A DNA stretch of 64,000 bases from Bolinopsis microptera (lineage: Eukaryota; Ctenophora; Tentaculata; Lobata; Bolinopsidae), in contig NC_087084.1 in assembly GCF_026151205.1 (NCBI RefSeq), forward strand, positions 10,381,453-10,445,452. Reading direction: 5' to 3'. Within the stretch, counting starts at the first letter, position 1, and each line of letters opens with the position of its first letter. Made by a program: the position numbers and the translations under genes. Shown one piece after another: positions 52,141 to 63,004 of this stretch. The notes under the pieces are model-generated. The model was not told where the DNA came from, did not search any database, and saw only the letters and a list, made by a program, of their open reading frames with translations.

Positions 52141-53460
52141 ATAACATTATTTCCTCTCTCCTTTATTCCTTCCGTCTTTTCTTAAACTTACAGTTCAGTT
52201 ACTTTATTTCACCAGGTCTACCTAAGGATCAATTATTCTTTGGTGGGGTTTCACTTCTGGTATTGGCTTCATTCCCGTTCCTTTTCCTTATTCTTTATAC
52301 TTATTTTTTTATATAGTTTAATGAGACCCTGATTAAGCAAACTATAATGGAGGGTTAAATGAAAAAGGGCCATATCAACATATTCCGCATTTTATAAGGA
52401 TACCCTTCAGTATATAAATAATCCTTAAACTCTGGTCACAAGAGAAACTGCTTATAAAATGTGCAGTAACAAAAAGTACACATCAGACACTTTACTTTTT
52501 AGGGAAATTTTCAGTTAAATCAAGAGATCTTCTCATTGTGATCTTGTTATTGTCTGTACTGACAGGTTTCGCGATTCCAACACGGAACACCTGTGTTAGA
52601 CAAACGCAACATGATAGTATAAAATAATACATTAAATCAAATGATGTGATGCAATTGGCAGAGCGCAGTTTTTCTCCAAAGCCAAACTAGATAATGGTTA
52701 TAATCCGTACAAATTCAGAATAGAACGAAATAATAGTCATGCACAGAAGTCTAATGAAAATAGTCAATATTGTGCCAGATCCGTTACACATTATTAGTCG
52801 TGGCCAAATAAATTGAACAACGATGTAAATGTTGGGCGGCACTATAGCGTGTAGCGAGCCCATGTCGATTTATCAAGAAAACAACAATTTCAAGAAAACA
52901 TCAATTATATATTATCCCACTTCAAATAACACCCGTTACTTTGATTGTCTAACCCTAATCCTAACCGCTAACCCTATAACTCTAACCGTAACCCGAAACC
53001 TAACTTTGACCATATACCCCTAACCAATAATTAGGCTGGGATGAGCCCATTTTAGTGTTAATTCCCGTAAATTTGTCGCTATTTTCAATATTTCAAATAA
53101 ACATTATGCAGGTCAACTTGTTGCACATTATAGCTCAATTTTTTTTAAAGCATTTGCTTATGATTTTATAGCAATCCACTCAGTACACAAATTTTTGGCT
53201 TTTGTTAATGGACTAACTCGGCGCGCGCTACTTCGAAGAAATTTTGACGAGTAACATTCGTCTGCAAGCTTTGATGTATTTGGAAAATTATTCATCATTC
53301 ATACAATATACACGAACAAATTCAACAATGGTGATTGTTTAATACTATAAAAAGAATTAACATCGTCAATTAAATTAATTATGCATATCATTGGATTTAT
53401 TTTGTATTTGTTTTTATTTATTGAGATTTTTGTCTGAATTATATTCGTGCCATGGAAATG
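52141..53460. other. Spacer with dispersed repeat and CCCTAA-like block
   Basis: No gene seen. It contains a second piece of the dispersed repeat (about 52640-52670) and degenerate CTAACC units at about 52955-53010. The LTR element begins at 53461. Confidence 0.4.
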
Positions 53461-53847
53461 TGTAAGCAGTGATTAATTGAGATGAATTTAGGGTAATATT
53501 GTGTAATATGTAGATAGTGTAATGATTATAATAAGGCGGTCGTGGGGTCCAGTATGTGACGGTAGTATTTTGGGCATATATTAGTATACGACAGTTATTG
53601 CAGTTTAAGTGCAGAGAGGTCAGTTTAACATATGTTTGGGTCAGTACGAGGTTGAATTATGGAATGTTTACAGAATACTAGTGTTACAATGTTGCGGCTA
53701 TCGACAGGATAGTTTGAGATTCCAGGGAAATGAAGGATTGTTTAGACTATCAGGGGCGAGAGGAAAATACGATTAGCCTTTTGAGGTAGAGAGTGCCAGT
53801 TTACCCGATCGAGAGGGGGGTCATTTTGATACCGGGCAGGTTCTGTA

Positions 53848-54275
53848 GCTAGAACCTGTTAAGGTTAGGTCGTTTAGTTAGGTAGATGGTTATAGTGGTA
53901 AGTATAAGATTGGCGGCCGTAGAATAGTGGAGCATTACGTAATTACTGTTATCAGGCTTGGTTGTGGCCGACACCAGGGGATGTCTTGACAACACTGGGC
54001 TCTGGCAGAGCGGGAGTCAGCAATGGTTGACTTAGATAGGTAAAGCTAGACTAAGAGTAGGAGCTAGAACCGGTTAAGGTTAGGTCGTTTGGTTAGGTAG
54101 ATGGTTATAGTGGTAAGTATAAGATTGGCGGCCGTAGAATAGTGGAGCATTACGTAGTTACTATTATCAGGCTTGGTTGTGGCCGACACCAGGGGATGTC
54201 TTGACAACACTGGGCTCTGGCAGAGCGAGAGTCAGCAATGGTTGACTCAGATAGGTAAAGCTAGATTAAGAGTAG
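53848..54275 (+). repeat. 215-bp tandem duplication inside the LTR
   Basis: Two units beginning GCTAGAACC(T/G)GTTAAGGTT differ at only a few bases (for example GTAATTACTGTTATC against GTAGTTACTATTATC). Both LTRs carry it, with the same differences. Confidence 0.9.
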
Positions 54276-54427
54276 GATTAACGGCAGGAAGTAGGTTGCG
54301 TACTATTTGAGGCAGTATGAATCGGAGCAATTAGGAATTTGGTGCACAGCATTTGAGGCAATATGAGTCTAAGTGACTAAGCGTTGGTTGAGCAAATATT
54401 CGATTATTCATTGTTCAGTTAAGTACC

Positions 54428-55867
54428 TTGGGCACCTTTATTATACCCCTTGTTTGCATTCTCACCCTATTCGATAGAGGGTCATGGTTGATAATATCTA
54501 AAACACAATTTGGCTTCAGGCAGTCACACTCTACTTCACATGCAGTTAATCACTCAGTAAACCTTATAACTGAATCTCTAAAACTTAAGCATCATGTCTT
54601 AGGCATATTCATAGACCTTAGCAAAGCTTTTGATACAATAGATCATGGTACATTACTTGTCAAATTACAGGGCTATGGGATACGTGGGGTGGCAAATGAT
54701 CTTATAAAAAGTTACTTAACAAATAGATCACAATATACTGAAGTTGTTGGTGAGAAATCTGACGCCTTGAAAATACAGTTTGGAGTCCCTCAGGGTTCGA
54801 TTCTTGGACCTCTCTTATTTCTCCTATATATTAATGATATCGCCAACAGCTCCAGTTTGGGATCATTTGTCACCTTCGCTGATGACACCAATATATTTGT
54901 GACTGGGAAATCTAAAAAGGAGGCATATATGCGTGGTAATTCTCTTTTAACTAGTTTATATTCCTACATGCGAGCAAACAAACTCCATGTCAACTTGTCT
55001 AAATGCTGTTTCATTCACTTTAAACCAGCATCGTCCTCCCAGACTGACAATAATTCTGAATATACTCTAACCATTGATAACTTTCCAATAAAACAAGTTG
55101 CATCTGCTAAGTTTCTGGGAGTCGTCATCGATGAAAAGCTAACCTGGGAAGAACATATAAAATCACTTAGGCGTTCTCTCAGCCATGCAACATCAACTCT
55201 CTGCCGCCTACGCTGCTCCCTCCCAGATTTCTTACACCGCCAGTTGTATTACACTCTATTTGAATCACACCTCTCCTATTGTATCACGGTTTGGGGTGGG
55301 GCAGCCAAAACTCGTATAAGTTCTGTATTCAAAGCACAAAAATATTGTCTCAGGGTACTGTTTGGCGACAGGGAGGCATACCTAGATAAATTTAAGACCT
55401 GTGCTCGTGCTCGACCGTTTGGCAACCAAAATCTGAACAAAAAATTTTTCTTGAAAGAGCACACGAAACCTTTGTTCAAGGAACACGGAATACTTGCCGT
55501 CCAAAACCTGTACACTTACCATTGTTTCCTTGAGCTCTATAAAATCATGAAATTCCGTGCTCCGATTTCCCTCCATGAAAATTTCACCTGCTCAAGTAGG
55601 AAACCCACCCTTATACTAAGCCAAGCAGACCCCCCTGACAACTTCAATAGCAGAACGACTCGTATTTGGAACGTAATTGTGCCTAAGCTTGGTATACGTG
55701 ACTACTGTCTAAGTGTGGCCTGCCTGAAGTCTAGGATGAAGCAATCACTGCTCGTCAACCAGCATAACCATGCTGATCTTGATTGGACAAACAAAGATTT
55801 CGAATGCTCTAATCTAAATTTTGACATTAAGTCTACCCTAGGCCTAGGGTCCACACATCCAAAATGA
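54428..55867 (+). CDS. Reverse transcriptase of a non-LTR element (CR1/Jockey/RTE type), 5'-truncated
   Basis: A 479-residue ORF. The first ~10 residues come from LTR sequence; homology starts near ISKTQFGFRQSHST. RT motifs: LGIFIDLSKAFDTIDHGTLL (motif A Asp), GVPQGSILGPLLFLLYINDI (motif B), TFADDTN (motif C, FADD) and FLGVVIDEKLTWEEHI. The usual post-RT region follows (ESHLSYCITVWGG, HGILAVQNLYTYHCFLELYK). The first RT blocks and any endonuclease are missing. The frame is open, so the insertion looks recent. A doubled TTGATTTATTAGTTTCA at about 56502-56535 may be its 3' tail. No target duplication was identified. Confidence 0.85.
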   Translation: MGTFIIPLVCILTLFDRGSWLIISKTQFGFRQSHSTSHAVNHSVNLITESLKLKHHVLGIFIDLSKAFDTIDHGTLLVKLQGYGIRGVANDLIKSYLTNRSQYTEVVGEKSDALKIQFGVPQGSILGPLLFLLYINDIANSSSLGSFVTFADDTNIFVTGKSKKEAYMRGNSLLTSLYSYMRANKLHVNLSKCCFIHFKPASSSQTDNNSEYTLTIDNFPIKQVASAKFLGVVIDEKLTWEEHIKSLRRSLSHATSTLCRLRCSLPDFLHRQLYYTLFESHLSYCITVWGGAAKTRISSVFKAQKYCLRVLFGDREAYLDKFKTCARARPFGNQNLNKKFFLKEHTKPLFKEHGILAVQNLYTYHCFLELYKIMKFRAPISLHENFTCSSRKPTLILSQADPPDNFNSRTTRIWNVIVPKLGIRDYCLSVACLKSRMKQSLLVNQHNHADLDWTNKDFECSNLNFDIKSTLGLGSTHPK

Positions 55868-56900
55868 TTATCTTGAAATTGAAAATTAGCTGGGTGTGCA
55901 TTTTCCTTTGTCTTACTAACGTGTGTGAGCGCAGTGTAGTGAGAAAGTGTTTTTAACAGATTTATTATTAGACTTAGGATTATGATTTTTAATATATTAC
56001 ATTGATATAAGATTTATTTTTGATAGGTACTTAATAAAGTTGATGAATTTCCCTCCCTATTAAAATTTTAAACCCATTTAGTGAAAATTGATAAACGAAG
56101 ATCTAGATATTGATACATATTATAACCAACATTGCTTATATTCTGCCTTGTAAACAAAGAGCAAATCTTCTTAATGACTTCTTCCTGTCCTAAAACTAAA
56201 ACTTCATCCTATTAAAGTAAAGGCCAGTTGTTACCACAAGCTATTATACCGTCCCTCTCAAAAACATGCCTCAGCCTCCATCAAAAACAATTTTAGTTTT
56301 CAGTCCTTCTAGTTTCCAAAAATCTACCGAGCTAGTGTTCTGGTGTGCACAAAAGCCCCTAAGCCCGTGCATTCCTTGCCCCGCTAGCTGCCAGTCCTTG
56401 ACAAACTTCCAATAGCAAAGATAAACTAGTCATTTACAAATTGAGCACTATACAATTTTAATTGTTTTAAATATTTGACTTTGTAAAATGAGCTAAAACA
56501 TTGATTTATTAGTTTCATTGATTTATTAGTTTCATTGATACCAGACTAGTGTAAGGGACCAGGACCAGTTATGGTTGGGGCCTGGTGAGCACGGATGGAA
56601 CGTGTCGTTAGAGGTTTAGAATCGACAGTGGTTATTTCAGGGCACCTAGATTAGGCACGGTCAAGGCGAGTTGACCGTGCTATCCGTGTTTTATGTTGCA
56701 GCACTAGATCGCTGAGCGTTTATGGGCGATACGAGTCTGGTTAATTAGGATTTGAAGTAGAGGTGGTCGAATTATTCATTGTATTGTTTCATAGTTTAAC
56801 TTTGTTTACCCTTTATTATCACGCTCGTTTCCATTGTCCAAACCCTTAATTAAATGCAAATAAACTTCGAACCGGGAAGCAAGTGTCCACTGCTTACAAG

Positions 56901-56918
56901 TGGCGCGAACGGTAGGAT
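56901..56918 (+). other. Candidate primer-binding site of the LTR element
   Basis: TGGCGCGAACGGTAGGATC starts two bases after the end of the 5' LTR. TGGCGCGAAC resembles tRNA-primed sites of gypsy-type elements. The tRNA was not identified. Confidence 0.55.
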
Positions 56919-57419
56919 CCTATTTTATTATAGGATAGTTTGTTTTGTATTTTAATTAAGGTAATGGAGATTATTTAGTGTGTGAGAGTGAGTCGACAGA
57001 GGTCAGGAGTATTTGTAAATATGTACGTAAACGTAATATTATACAGTGTTGTCAGTTACCATTGTTAGACTAGTGCAGTGCAAGAGCAGTAAAGCTGTAA
57101 AGGAATGCTCGGTGAAGTGTAAGAGTTTAAATGGTATTTTTGGGGTTTCTTTCATCATGGAGGGGACAGGGGGTTAGATTCCGGAGAGGCACAGGTTAGG
57201 AGGGGTTATTTTGAGGAGTATATGTCCGTCCATTGAGGGATTGGTTCGAGAGAGTGTTTTGATGAGTTGATTCATGGATAACCGGGTCTTATTCTAAGTT
57301 TTAAGACGGCAGACTTGACATACTTTCAGCCACCAGAGCCTCAGTGGGAGTGGCTGCCTGCTGAACCGTTCTGTAGTGTGTCAGACTTGTTTTCTTTTAG
57401 TAGCGCTACGTATTGTGAT

Positions 57420-57521
57420 ATCATGAAAGAGATAGAGGAAGAGATAGAGGAAGAGATAGAGGAAGAGATAGAGGAAGAGATAGAGAAAGAGATAGAGGAA
57501 GAGATAGAGGAAGAGATATTA
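57420..57521 (+). repeat. 12-bp repeat GAGATAGAGGAA
   Basis: Eight units, purine-only apart from T. In one frame they read (EIEE)n inside a 71-aa open frame that starts without ATG. I treat this as leader sequence, not a gene. Confidence 0.85.
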
Positions 57522-57914
57522 TATAAATAAGACCCGGGTGATGCTAGCATTGGAGGTTGAGGAGAGGTTATTCGAAGAGTGGTGACGTCACTTGTAGGGA
57601 ATTAGAGCGGTGTATTAATTTGAAAACTTGGAACGTTTTGAAGGGGTTTTTTTGAAATTTGAGGGGTGCCGGGGCATGGTATTTTCTATGATGAAAGAAA
57701 TTAGGACTACTTTTCTGTGAAGAGAGTGTTGAATTGACTGTCCGAATATTTGAATATGAGGAACTGACGGAGATTAAGTCATGGAGTGACGGTGTGAGAC
57801 ACTGATTTATCAATTAGAGTAAAAACCGAGCAATAGAGAGCTGATAAGCGAGAGCTTTAATTATTACATTTGACCTGTACACTTGGTATTTTAATTAGTA
57901 CATTGTTGAAGAGA

Positions 57915-58210
57915 GAGACAGTGTTTGTATTTTATTTTAATACTTTCAACACTACTATATAACAAATAATTTGAGTCAGGGAAGCGGCACTGAGAGAGGA
58001 ACTGTTGAAGAGAGAGAGACAGTGTTTGTATTTTATTTTAATACTTTCAACACTACTATATAACAAATAATTTGAGTCAGGGAAGCGGCACTGAGAGAGG
58101 AACTGTTGAAGAGAGAGAGACAGTGTTTGTATTGTATTTTAATACTTTCAACACTACTATATAACAAATAATTTGAGTCAGGGAAGCGGCACTGAGAGAG
58201 GAATTGGCAG
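57915..58210 (+). repeat. 101-bp tandem repeat in the LTR-element leader
   Basis: Three units (GTGTTTGTATT at 57921, 58022 and 58123), each with TTTTAATACTTTCAACACTA and TTGAGTCAGGGAAGCGGCAC. Its core also occurs once at 43631-43668 in a YAP intron. Confidence 0.9.
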
Positions 58211-58350
58211 AGATAAAGATAGCTAATAAGGTAATGATGAGAGCGCGGCAGGAGGCTGAGCTAGCAAACGAGAAAGGAATTGGCAGAGATAAAGATAGCT
58301 AATGAGGTAATGATGAGAGCGCGGCAGGAGGCTGAGCTAGCAAACGAAGA
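58201..58350 (+). repeat. 76-bp direct duplication at the start of gag
   Basis: GAATTGGCAGAGATAAAGAT begins at 58201 and again at 58277. Since 76 is not a multiple of three, the duplication shifts the frame, and only the second copy leads into the gag ORF. Confidence 0.9.
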
Positions 58351-59317
58351 GTTAAGGACTCAATATGATGAATTGAGGCAGCATGGAGCACAGCTAAGAA
58401 GAGATGGATTCAGAGAGGGTAAGCTAGAAGCTAGGCAGGAGAAGGAGACCGAAAAGAGGAGAATCAGAGAAGCGAACAGAGCAGCGGGTAAGAAATACCC
58501 ATTAATGAAACCTCGGATGTTTGTGCTGGGGAAACACAGCTTTAGAACCTTCCTGAGCGGGTTTAAAATATTTGCCAATGCTGCGGACATCTTGGATGAA
58601 GACTTGGTGGACATGATAATGACGGACTTGGACCCCAAGGCACAGAGGAGAGTGGAGACTCTACGATTAACCCGGGACGAGAAGAGAAATGTAGAGGCGA
58701 GTTTGGAGAGGAGGACAGAGGTGCTATGTGATGTGCATTCAAAGGCGGGTGCAGGAAGAAACTTCTTGAGATGCGTCAGAAAGAGGAAGAGACAATTTCG
58801 GATTTTGCAGCTAGAGTCACTGACATGGCAGATGAGGCATATGCACCGGAGGAGGAGGAGATCAAGAAGACCATCAGGCTAGATGTATTTACAGCTGGGG
58901 TATTAAAGGATGAAATCGGGATCGAGTTAATCAAGTCACGAGTGCAAGATTTTGAGGCCGCGCTAAAGAGGGCAGTTAAGTTGGATGGGATCCTGGCGAG
59001 TCGTAGCCCTAAAACCAGGGAAGAATGAGGAGGAACTTTTGTTTCAAATCGAGGAGGATATAGAGATGGATGAGGGAGTGATAAACCGAGTGATGGAAGA
59101 GAACCGGCCGAGAAGAGACATCGGTGCTTGTTACACCTGTGGACAGCATGGACATTTCGCAAAGGAATGTAGAAAGCCCCCACTTGGTATGGATGCGGGA
59201 GACAGGGTCATATTGCAATGGATTGTACGCAAGGACACGGTGGCCGAGGAGGTCTTCAAAGAGGGCAAGATCCTCTTGTACAGAAAGCTATGGACGAAAG
59301 AAATTTATCATTGGTAG
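58280..59317 (+). pseudogene. Gag-like gene with zinc knuckle, frameshifted
   Basis: Three successive frames: 58280 to about 58770 (coiled, basic start; KKYPLMKPRMFVLGKHSFRT), about 58771-59028 (MRQKEEETISDFAARVTDMA, LDVFTAGVLKDEIGIELIKS) and 58985-59317 (IGACYTCGQHGHFAKECRKP). QKEEETISDFAARV matches the LRQKEGESVxDFxxRV block common in Ty3/gypsy Gag. CYTCGQHGHFAKEC is a CCHC knuckle. A second knuckle lies one frame further (YGCGRQGHIAMDC), with W where its first Cys is expected. The frame changes near 58770 and 59000 mean no full Gag can be made, unless the shifts are assembly errors. Confidence 0.75.
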
Positions 59318-59339
59318 CAGGTAGAAGAACTGATAAGGC

Positions 59340-60937
59340 ATGGGAGGAGACCAACCACCTTTGTCGACAGAGGGGATGGATTACTTGAAGTGGAAACGTG
59401 AAGTCGGCATCTGGGAGTTGGGAACTTCGATAGCAGCTGCTAAGCAGGCTGCAGTGTGTGTCTTGAGAATCCAGGATTTCAAGGCAAGAGATTTTGTAAC
59501 ACGCTTAGAGTATATTTATATATACTCAGAGTATATTTCTAGGTATTGATGATCTAGAAAAGTTTGTTAGACCGGAACAAATGCAAATGACAGAATATAT
59601 CGCTGAATTCAAGAGACGATTGAACCGGATCGGAGAGTTGTTTAATGACAAGAAAGAAATTTATCATGATGGTATGTTGGCATACAGGTTGTTAACTCAG
59701 GCCAACCTGACCAAAGATCAACAGATATTGATCAAAGCGGCAATGGGGACTCAAGAGTTGACAAGTAAAGCAATTGAGGAATGTTTGAAGAGGTGTTTCG
59801 GTGACGCTGTTTTCTGTCGTAGATCCAGAATGGAGTTAGACACAGTGAAGATTAAGGTAAAACCTGGATCGGATGTGCATTACCATAGGGGTCAGTTTGA
59901 TGAAAAAGGATACTGACATCAGTGGTGATAATGGAGAATATACATTCTATCAAGGCTACAATAATTGAGGACAAGGAGGAAGGAAATCGTTCTCTTCTGG
60001 CGGTTATAACAATTACTCCAATGGCAAAGGGAGATCTGGAAATGACAGCAGACCATGGGAAAGAGACAAACAGCTCAATTCAAAAGAAAGGAATAACTCA
60101 GACTACAAAGATGAGTTAAATGCTATCAGTCACAAAACAGGCGATGTAGCAAGATGTTCAATTTGTGATTCGAATAAGCATTTCCGGGCAGATTGTCAAC
60201 ATAATCCCAATGTTAATGATGTTCGAAAGAAGGATTCGGGCTCAGTGTGTATGTATCAGTCGTGCAGGAATGGTAAAGAATCAAACAAAATTGACAATGA
60301 CTACTGAGAGACAGTGCTGTTAGTCAATGAGACATTGAACAAGGTGTTGATTGACACTGGTACAACCAGTAATGTGTGTGGTGATGTTTGGTTGAACACA
60401 TTCTTAGAGTCAATGCCTGAAGAGTTGAAGAAAAAGGTCAGCAAAGTCGAGAGAAACTTGAGTTTTTGTTTTGGAGACGGACACGCGGTTAAATCTATCA
60501 AATGTGTCATGTTACCCGTCAAGTTGTGTAAAAGAGATTTCATGTTAGAAACATTTGTGGTTCCAGGAGAATTACCCTTTTTGTTTTCTAGATGTAGCAT
60601 GAAGCAACTGGGGGTATCATTAGACATAGAGAATGATCAGATTATGATTGGCGGAGAACGGCAACAACTGAAAGTGACCAAATCAGGTCATTACGTGGGA
60701 GATATCATGTTATGGGAAAATATGAAATCAGAGAAATATACCATTGAACAAACTGGTAGGGAAGAGAGTGTAAGGAAAGAGGAGAATGTTGATAGTGATA
60801 GTGACAGTGAAGATGAAGTCTGTCCGAATGAATCAGAGGAAGTAAGCAATGAACCATCAGCAGAAGGAGTGGAAGTTTCGAGTGGAACTGAAACTTCAAT
60901 AGATGAATCTGGTAATGTAGAGATCAGTAGTGAATAA
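59340..60937 (+). pseudogene. Second gag-protease module (copia-like), frameshifted
   Basis: First a gag block: MDYLKWKREVGIWEL (59340-59549), then ORF 59581-59916 with MQMTEYIAEFKRRLNRIGEL and MLAYRLLTQANLTKDQQILI, ending KAIEECLKRCFGD. Frames change between these. A CCHC knuckle CSICDSNKHFRADC lies at about 60155-60196. The protease ORF (60314-60937, 207 aa) starts after a TGA at 60304-60306 and has NKVLIDTGTTSNVCGDVWL (D-T-G active site), FCFGDGHAVKSIKCVMLPV and KVTKSGHYVGDIM, then an acidic tail (DSDSDSEDE). The order YxKWKxEV - VLAYRLL - FGD - CCHC - DTG is that of copia-like Gag-Pol of invertebrates, unlike the gypsy-like gag just upstream. Confidence 0.65.
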
Positions 60938-61014
60938 GTGAAGTCAGAAAGTGTCGGTGATGAAAATAGAGACACAAGTGAGCCTGATGAATTTCAGAGT
61001 GCTTCTCGTCTGAT

Positions 61015-61350
61015 GAGAATCAAGACTGGGTAGATGTTGTAGTCAAGAGGAATAAGGTATTAGACTTTAAGAGGGAGGATGTCATTAGGTATAACTCAGC
61101 AGATCATACCAACGATGTGTGGCAGAGAGCAAGTGTAATTGGACCTGGATGGAAAGAAAATTCTGTAAGGAAGGAAGACATCAACGTCTGGAACTTGGTG
61201 AAAGAACCAGAAGGTACAACAATTCAATTGCGTCTCAGTGAGTGTCAAGTGCAGAAAAAATCACATGATTCTCTTAACACAGAGTCTAGTATTGATACTG
61301 TGATGATACCAAAGGAGAGATATGGTGAGGTGTGTAATCAGTTTATCATT
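61015..61350 (+). pseudogene. Remnant of copia-like integrase/RT junction
   Basis: Open frame reading DWVDVVVKRNKVLDFKREDV, then DVWQRASVIGPGWKENSV (resembling the VWQxAxVLGRAGKxTG block after integrase), then SSIDTVMIPKERYGEVCNQF (resembling the start of copia RT, VxxVPxxRHxxxxVxxA). After about 61350 the sequence runs into the minisatellite and similarity ends. The integrase catalytic core that should lie before it is absent, so a deletion joined protease to this piece. Confidence 0.5.
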
Positions 61351-61377
61351 TTGTGGAGACACAGTACGATCGAAGAC

Positions 61378-62110
61378 AGAGAGCTGATAAATGGAGACAC
61401 AGAGAGCTGATAAATGGAGACATAGACGGGTCAGAGACAAAGGCTGATAAATGGAGACACAGAGAGCTGATAAATGGAAATACAGACGAGTCGGAGACGA
61501 GATCTGATAAATGAAGACACAGTAAGGAGACAAGTACTGATAAATGAAGACACAGTACGGTCGGAGACGAGAGCTGGTAAATGAAGACACAGTACGGTCG
61601 GAGAGGAGAGCTGATAAATGGAGACACAGTATGGTCGGAGACAAGTACTGATAAATGGAGACACAGAGGGGTCGGAGAAGAGATCTGATAAATGAAGACA
61701 CAGTAAGGAGACAAGTACTGATAAATGAAGACACAGAGGGATCGGAGACGAGAGCTGATAAATGGAGACACAGACGAGTCGGAGGCGTGAGCTGATAAAT
61801 GGAGACATTGACGGGTCGGAGACGAGAGCTGATAAATGGAGACACAGTACGGTCGGAGAGGAGAGCTGATAAATGGAGACACAGTATGGTCGGAGACAAG
61901 TACTGATAAATGGAGACACAGAGGGGTCGGAGAAGAGATCTGATAAATGAAGACACAATAAGGAGACAAGTACTGATAAATGAAGACACAGAGGGATCGG
62001 AGACGAGAGCTGATAAATGGAGACACAGACGAGTCGGAGGCGTGAGCTGATAAATGGAGACATTGACGGGTCGGAGACGAGAGCTGATAAATGGAGACAC
62101 AGAGTGGTCG
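61378..62110 (+). repeat. GCTGATAAATGGAGACACAG minisatellite with 255-bp higher-order unit
   Basis: Basic ~37-45-bp units combine GCTGATAAATGGAGACACAG with a GGTCGGAGACGAGA-like spacer. A 255-bp block (anchors AGTACGGTCGGAGAGGAG at 61591 and 61846) is repeated almost exactly. All three minus-strand frames are open for about 275 codons because of the repeat; these are not genes. Confidence 0.9.
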
Positions 62111-62449
62111 AGGACGAGTTACGGGAGAATGCGGATATGCTGGAAGGAGATACAGAGTCAGGATGACTCGCAAAATTGATATAACAGTCAGAATGAGTCA
62201 TAAGATTTATATAACAGTAGTTATATCGAAATAACAGTGCAATATCAGTGATCACAAAAAATCAGATAAATCAGAAATTACTTGGAACTGAAAGAACTGT
62301 CGATATTGAAATGAAAATTAAAACAAAGTCTTAATAAATAACTATCGGAGAGTATCACCCAACAGGGGCGGTGAGGAGAAGATGGGTAACATACCTGGAG
62401 TACAAGAGAGACACTAAACCCACGGATTGACATGCGTAGTACATCAACT

Positions 62450-62640
62450 TGTATTCTGAACAGAGACATCGAACGAGATCCAGAAGAAGATATCTGGAAG
62501 GAGAAAAGAGACATGAAACGAGATCCAGAAGAAGATATCTGGAAAATATTCAGAACGAGGAGCGGAGACCTGGAGTGAGAGCCAGAAGAAGATATGTTGA
62601 ACAACGAACGGAGACTCGGGACCGGATCCGGATGAGGATG
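62450..62640 (+). repeat. AGATCCAGAAGAAGATATCTGG repeats
   Basis: Three to four imperfect ~45-bp units with CAGAAGAAGATAT(C/G)TGGA; the open frame encodes RSRRRYLE-type repeats. Purine-rich; possibly the polypurine region of the element. Confidence 0.7.
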
Positions 62641-62732
62641 TTCGCAACGAAGAATGAGACGGGGATAAAAAGAGACGAAAGAGAAAATGGACAGGTAAAG
62701 TAAGCCGTCAAGTTTGGATATTGTGAAACTTT

Positions 62733-63004
62733 ATTAAATTATTGTACCAGTATAGTAAGGTTCTAAGAAAGAACATATTTTGTAAAGTTGTGTAAGCTGT
62801 GATCGGGCAAGAGATATGGTCTATAGTAAGAGATTTTCCATTAAATTATTGTACCAGTATAGTAAGGTTCTAAGAAAGAACATATTTTGTAAAGTTGTGT
62901 AAGCCGTGACCGGGCAAGAGATATGGTCTATAGTAAGAGATTTTCCATTAAATTATTGTACCAGTATAGTAAGGTTCTAAGAAAGAACATATTTTGTAAA
63001 GTTG
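62733..63004 (+). repeat. 107-bp tandem repeat abutting the 3' LTR
   Basis: Unit starts ATTAAATTATTGTACCAGTA (62733, 62840, 62947). The first two units contain GTTGTGTAAGC(T/C)GTGA. In the third unit this point becomes the LTR start GTTGTGTAAGCAGTGA, so the LTR edge falls on a repeat-internal sequence similar to its own terminus. Confidence 0.85.

Larger units (their letters stand above)
53461..56898 (+). repeat. 5' LTR, interrupted by a non-LTR insertion
   Basis: Starts TGTAAGCAGTG and ends CACTGCTTACA, an 11-bp inverted terminus, two bases before a primer-binding-like TGGCGCGAACGG. Positions 53461-54456 appear identical to 63005-64000, where the window ends. An AATAAA at about 56859 is in place for LTR polyadenylation. 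The LTR holds a 215-bp tandem duplication (units begin at 53848 and 54063) and an inserted non-LTR RT between about 54457 and 56540. Confidence 0.85.
56899..63004 (+). mobile_element. Interior of a young, non-autonomous LTR retrotransposon
   Basis: Between the LTRs lie, in order: an untranslated leader with repeats (57420-57520, 57908-58206, 58201-58350), a frameshifted gag with a zinc knuckle (58280-59190), a second gag-protease module of a different type (59340-60937), a piece matching the integrase/RT junction of copia-like pol (61015-61350), a minisatellite (61378-62110), arginine-coding purine-rich repeats (about 62450-62640) and a 107-bp tandem repeat (62733-63004) touching the 3' LTR. 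No integrase core or complete RT is present, so movement must depend on proteins of another element. Confidence 0.75.

Noticed and set aside
57315-57530. 71-aa ORF ending in (EIEE)n
   Set aside because: No ATG start, ends in a 12-bp repeat, and lies in the untranslated leader of the LTR element.
61261-62255. Three ~275-aa minus-strand ORFs rich in LHLSALVSD repeats
   Set aside because: The 37-45-bp minisatellite has no stop in any minus frame; codon content is periodic and the strand is opposite to the host LTR element.
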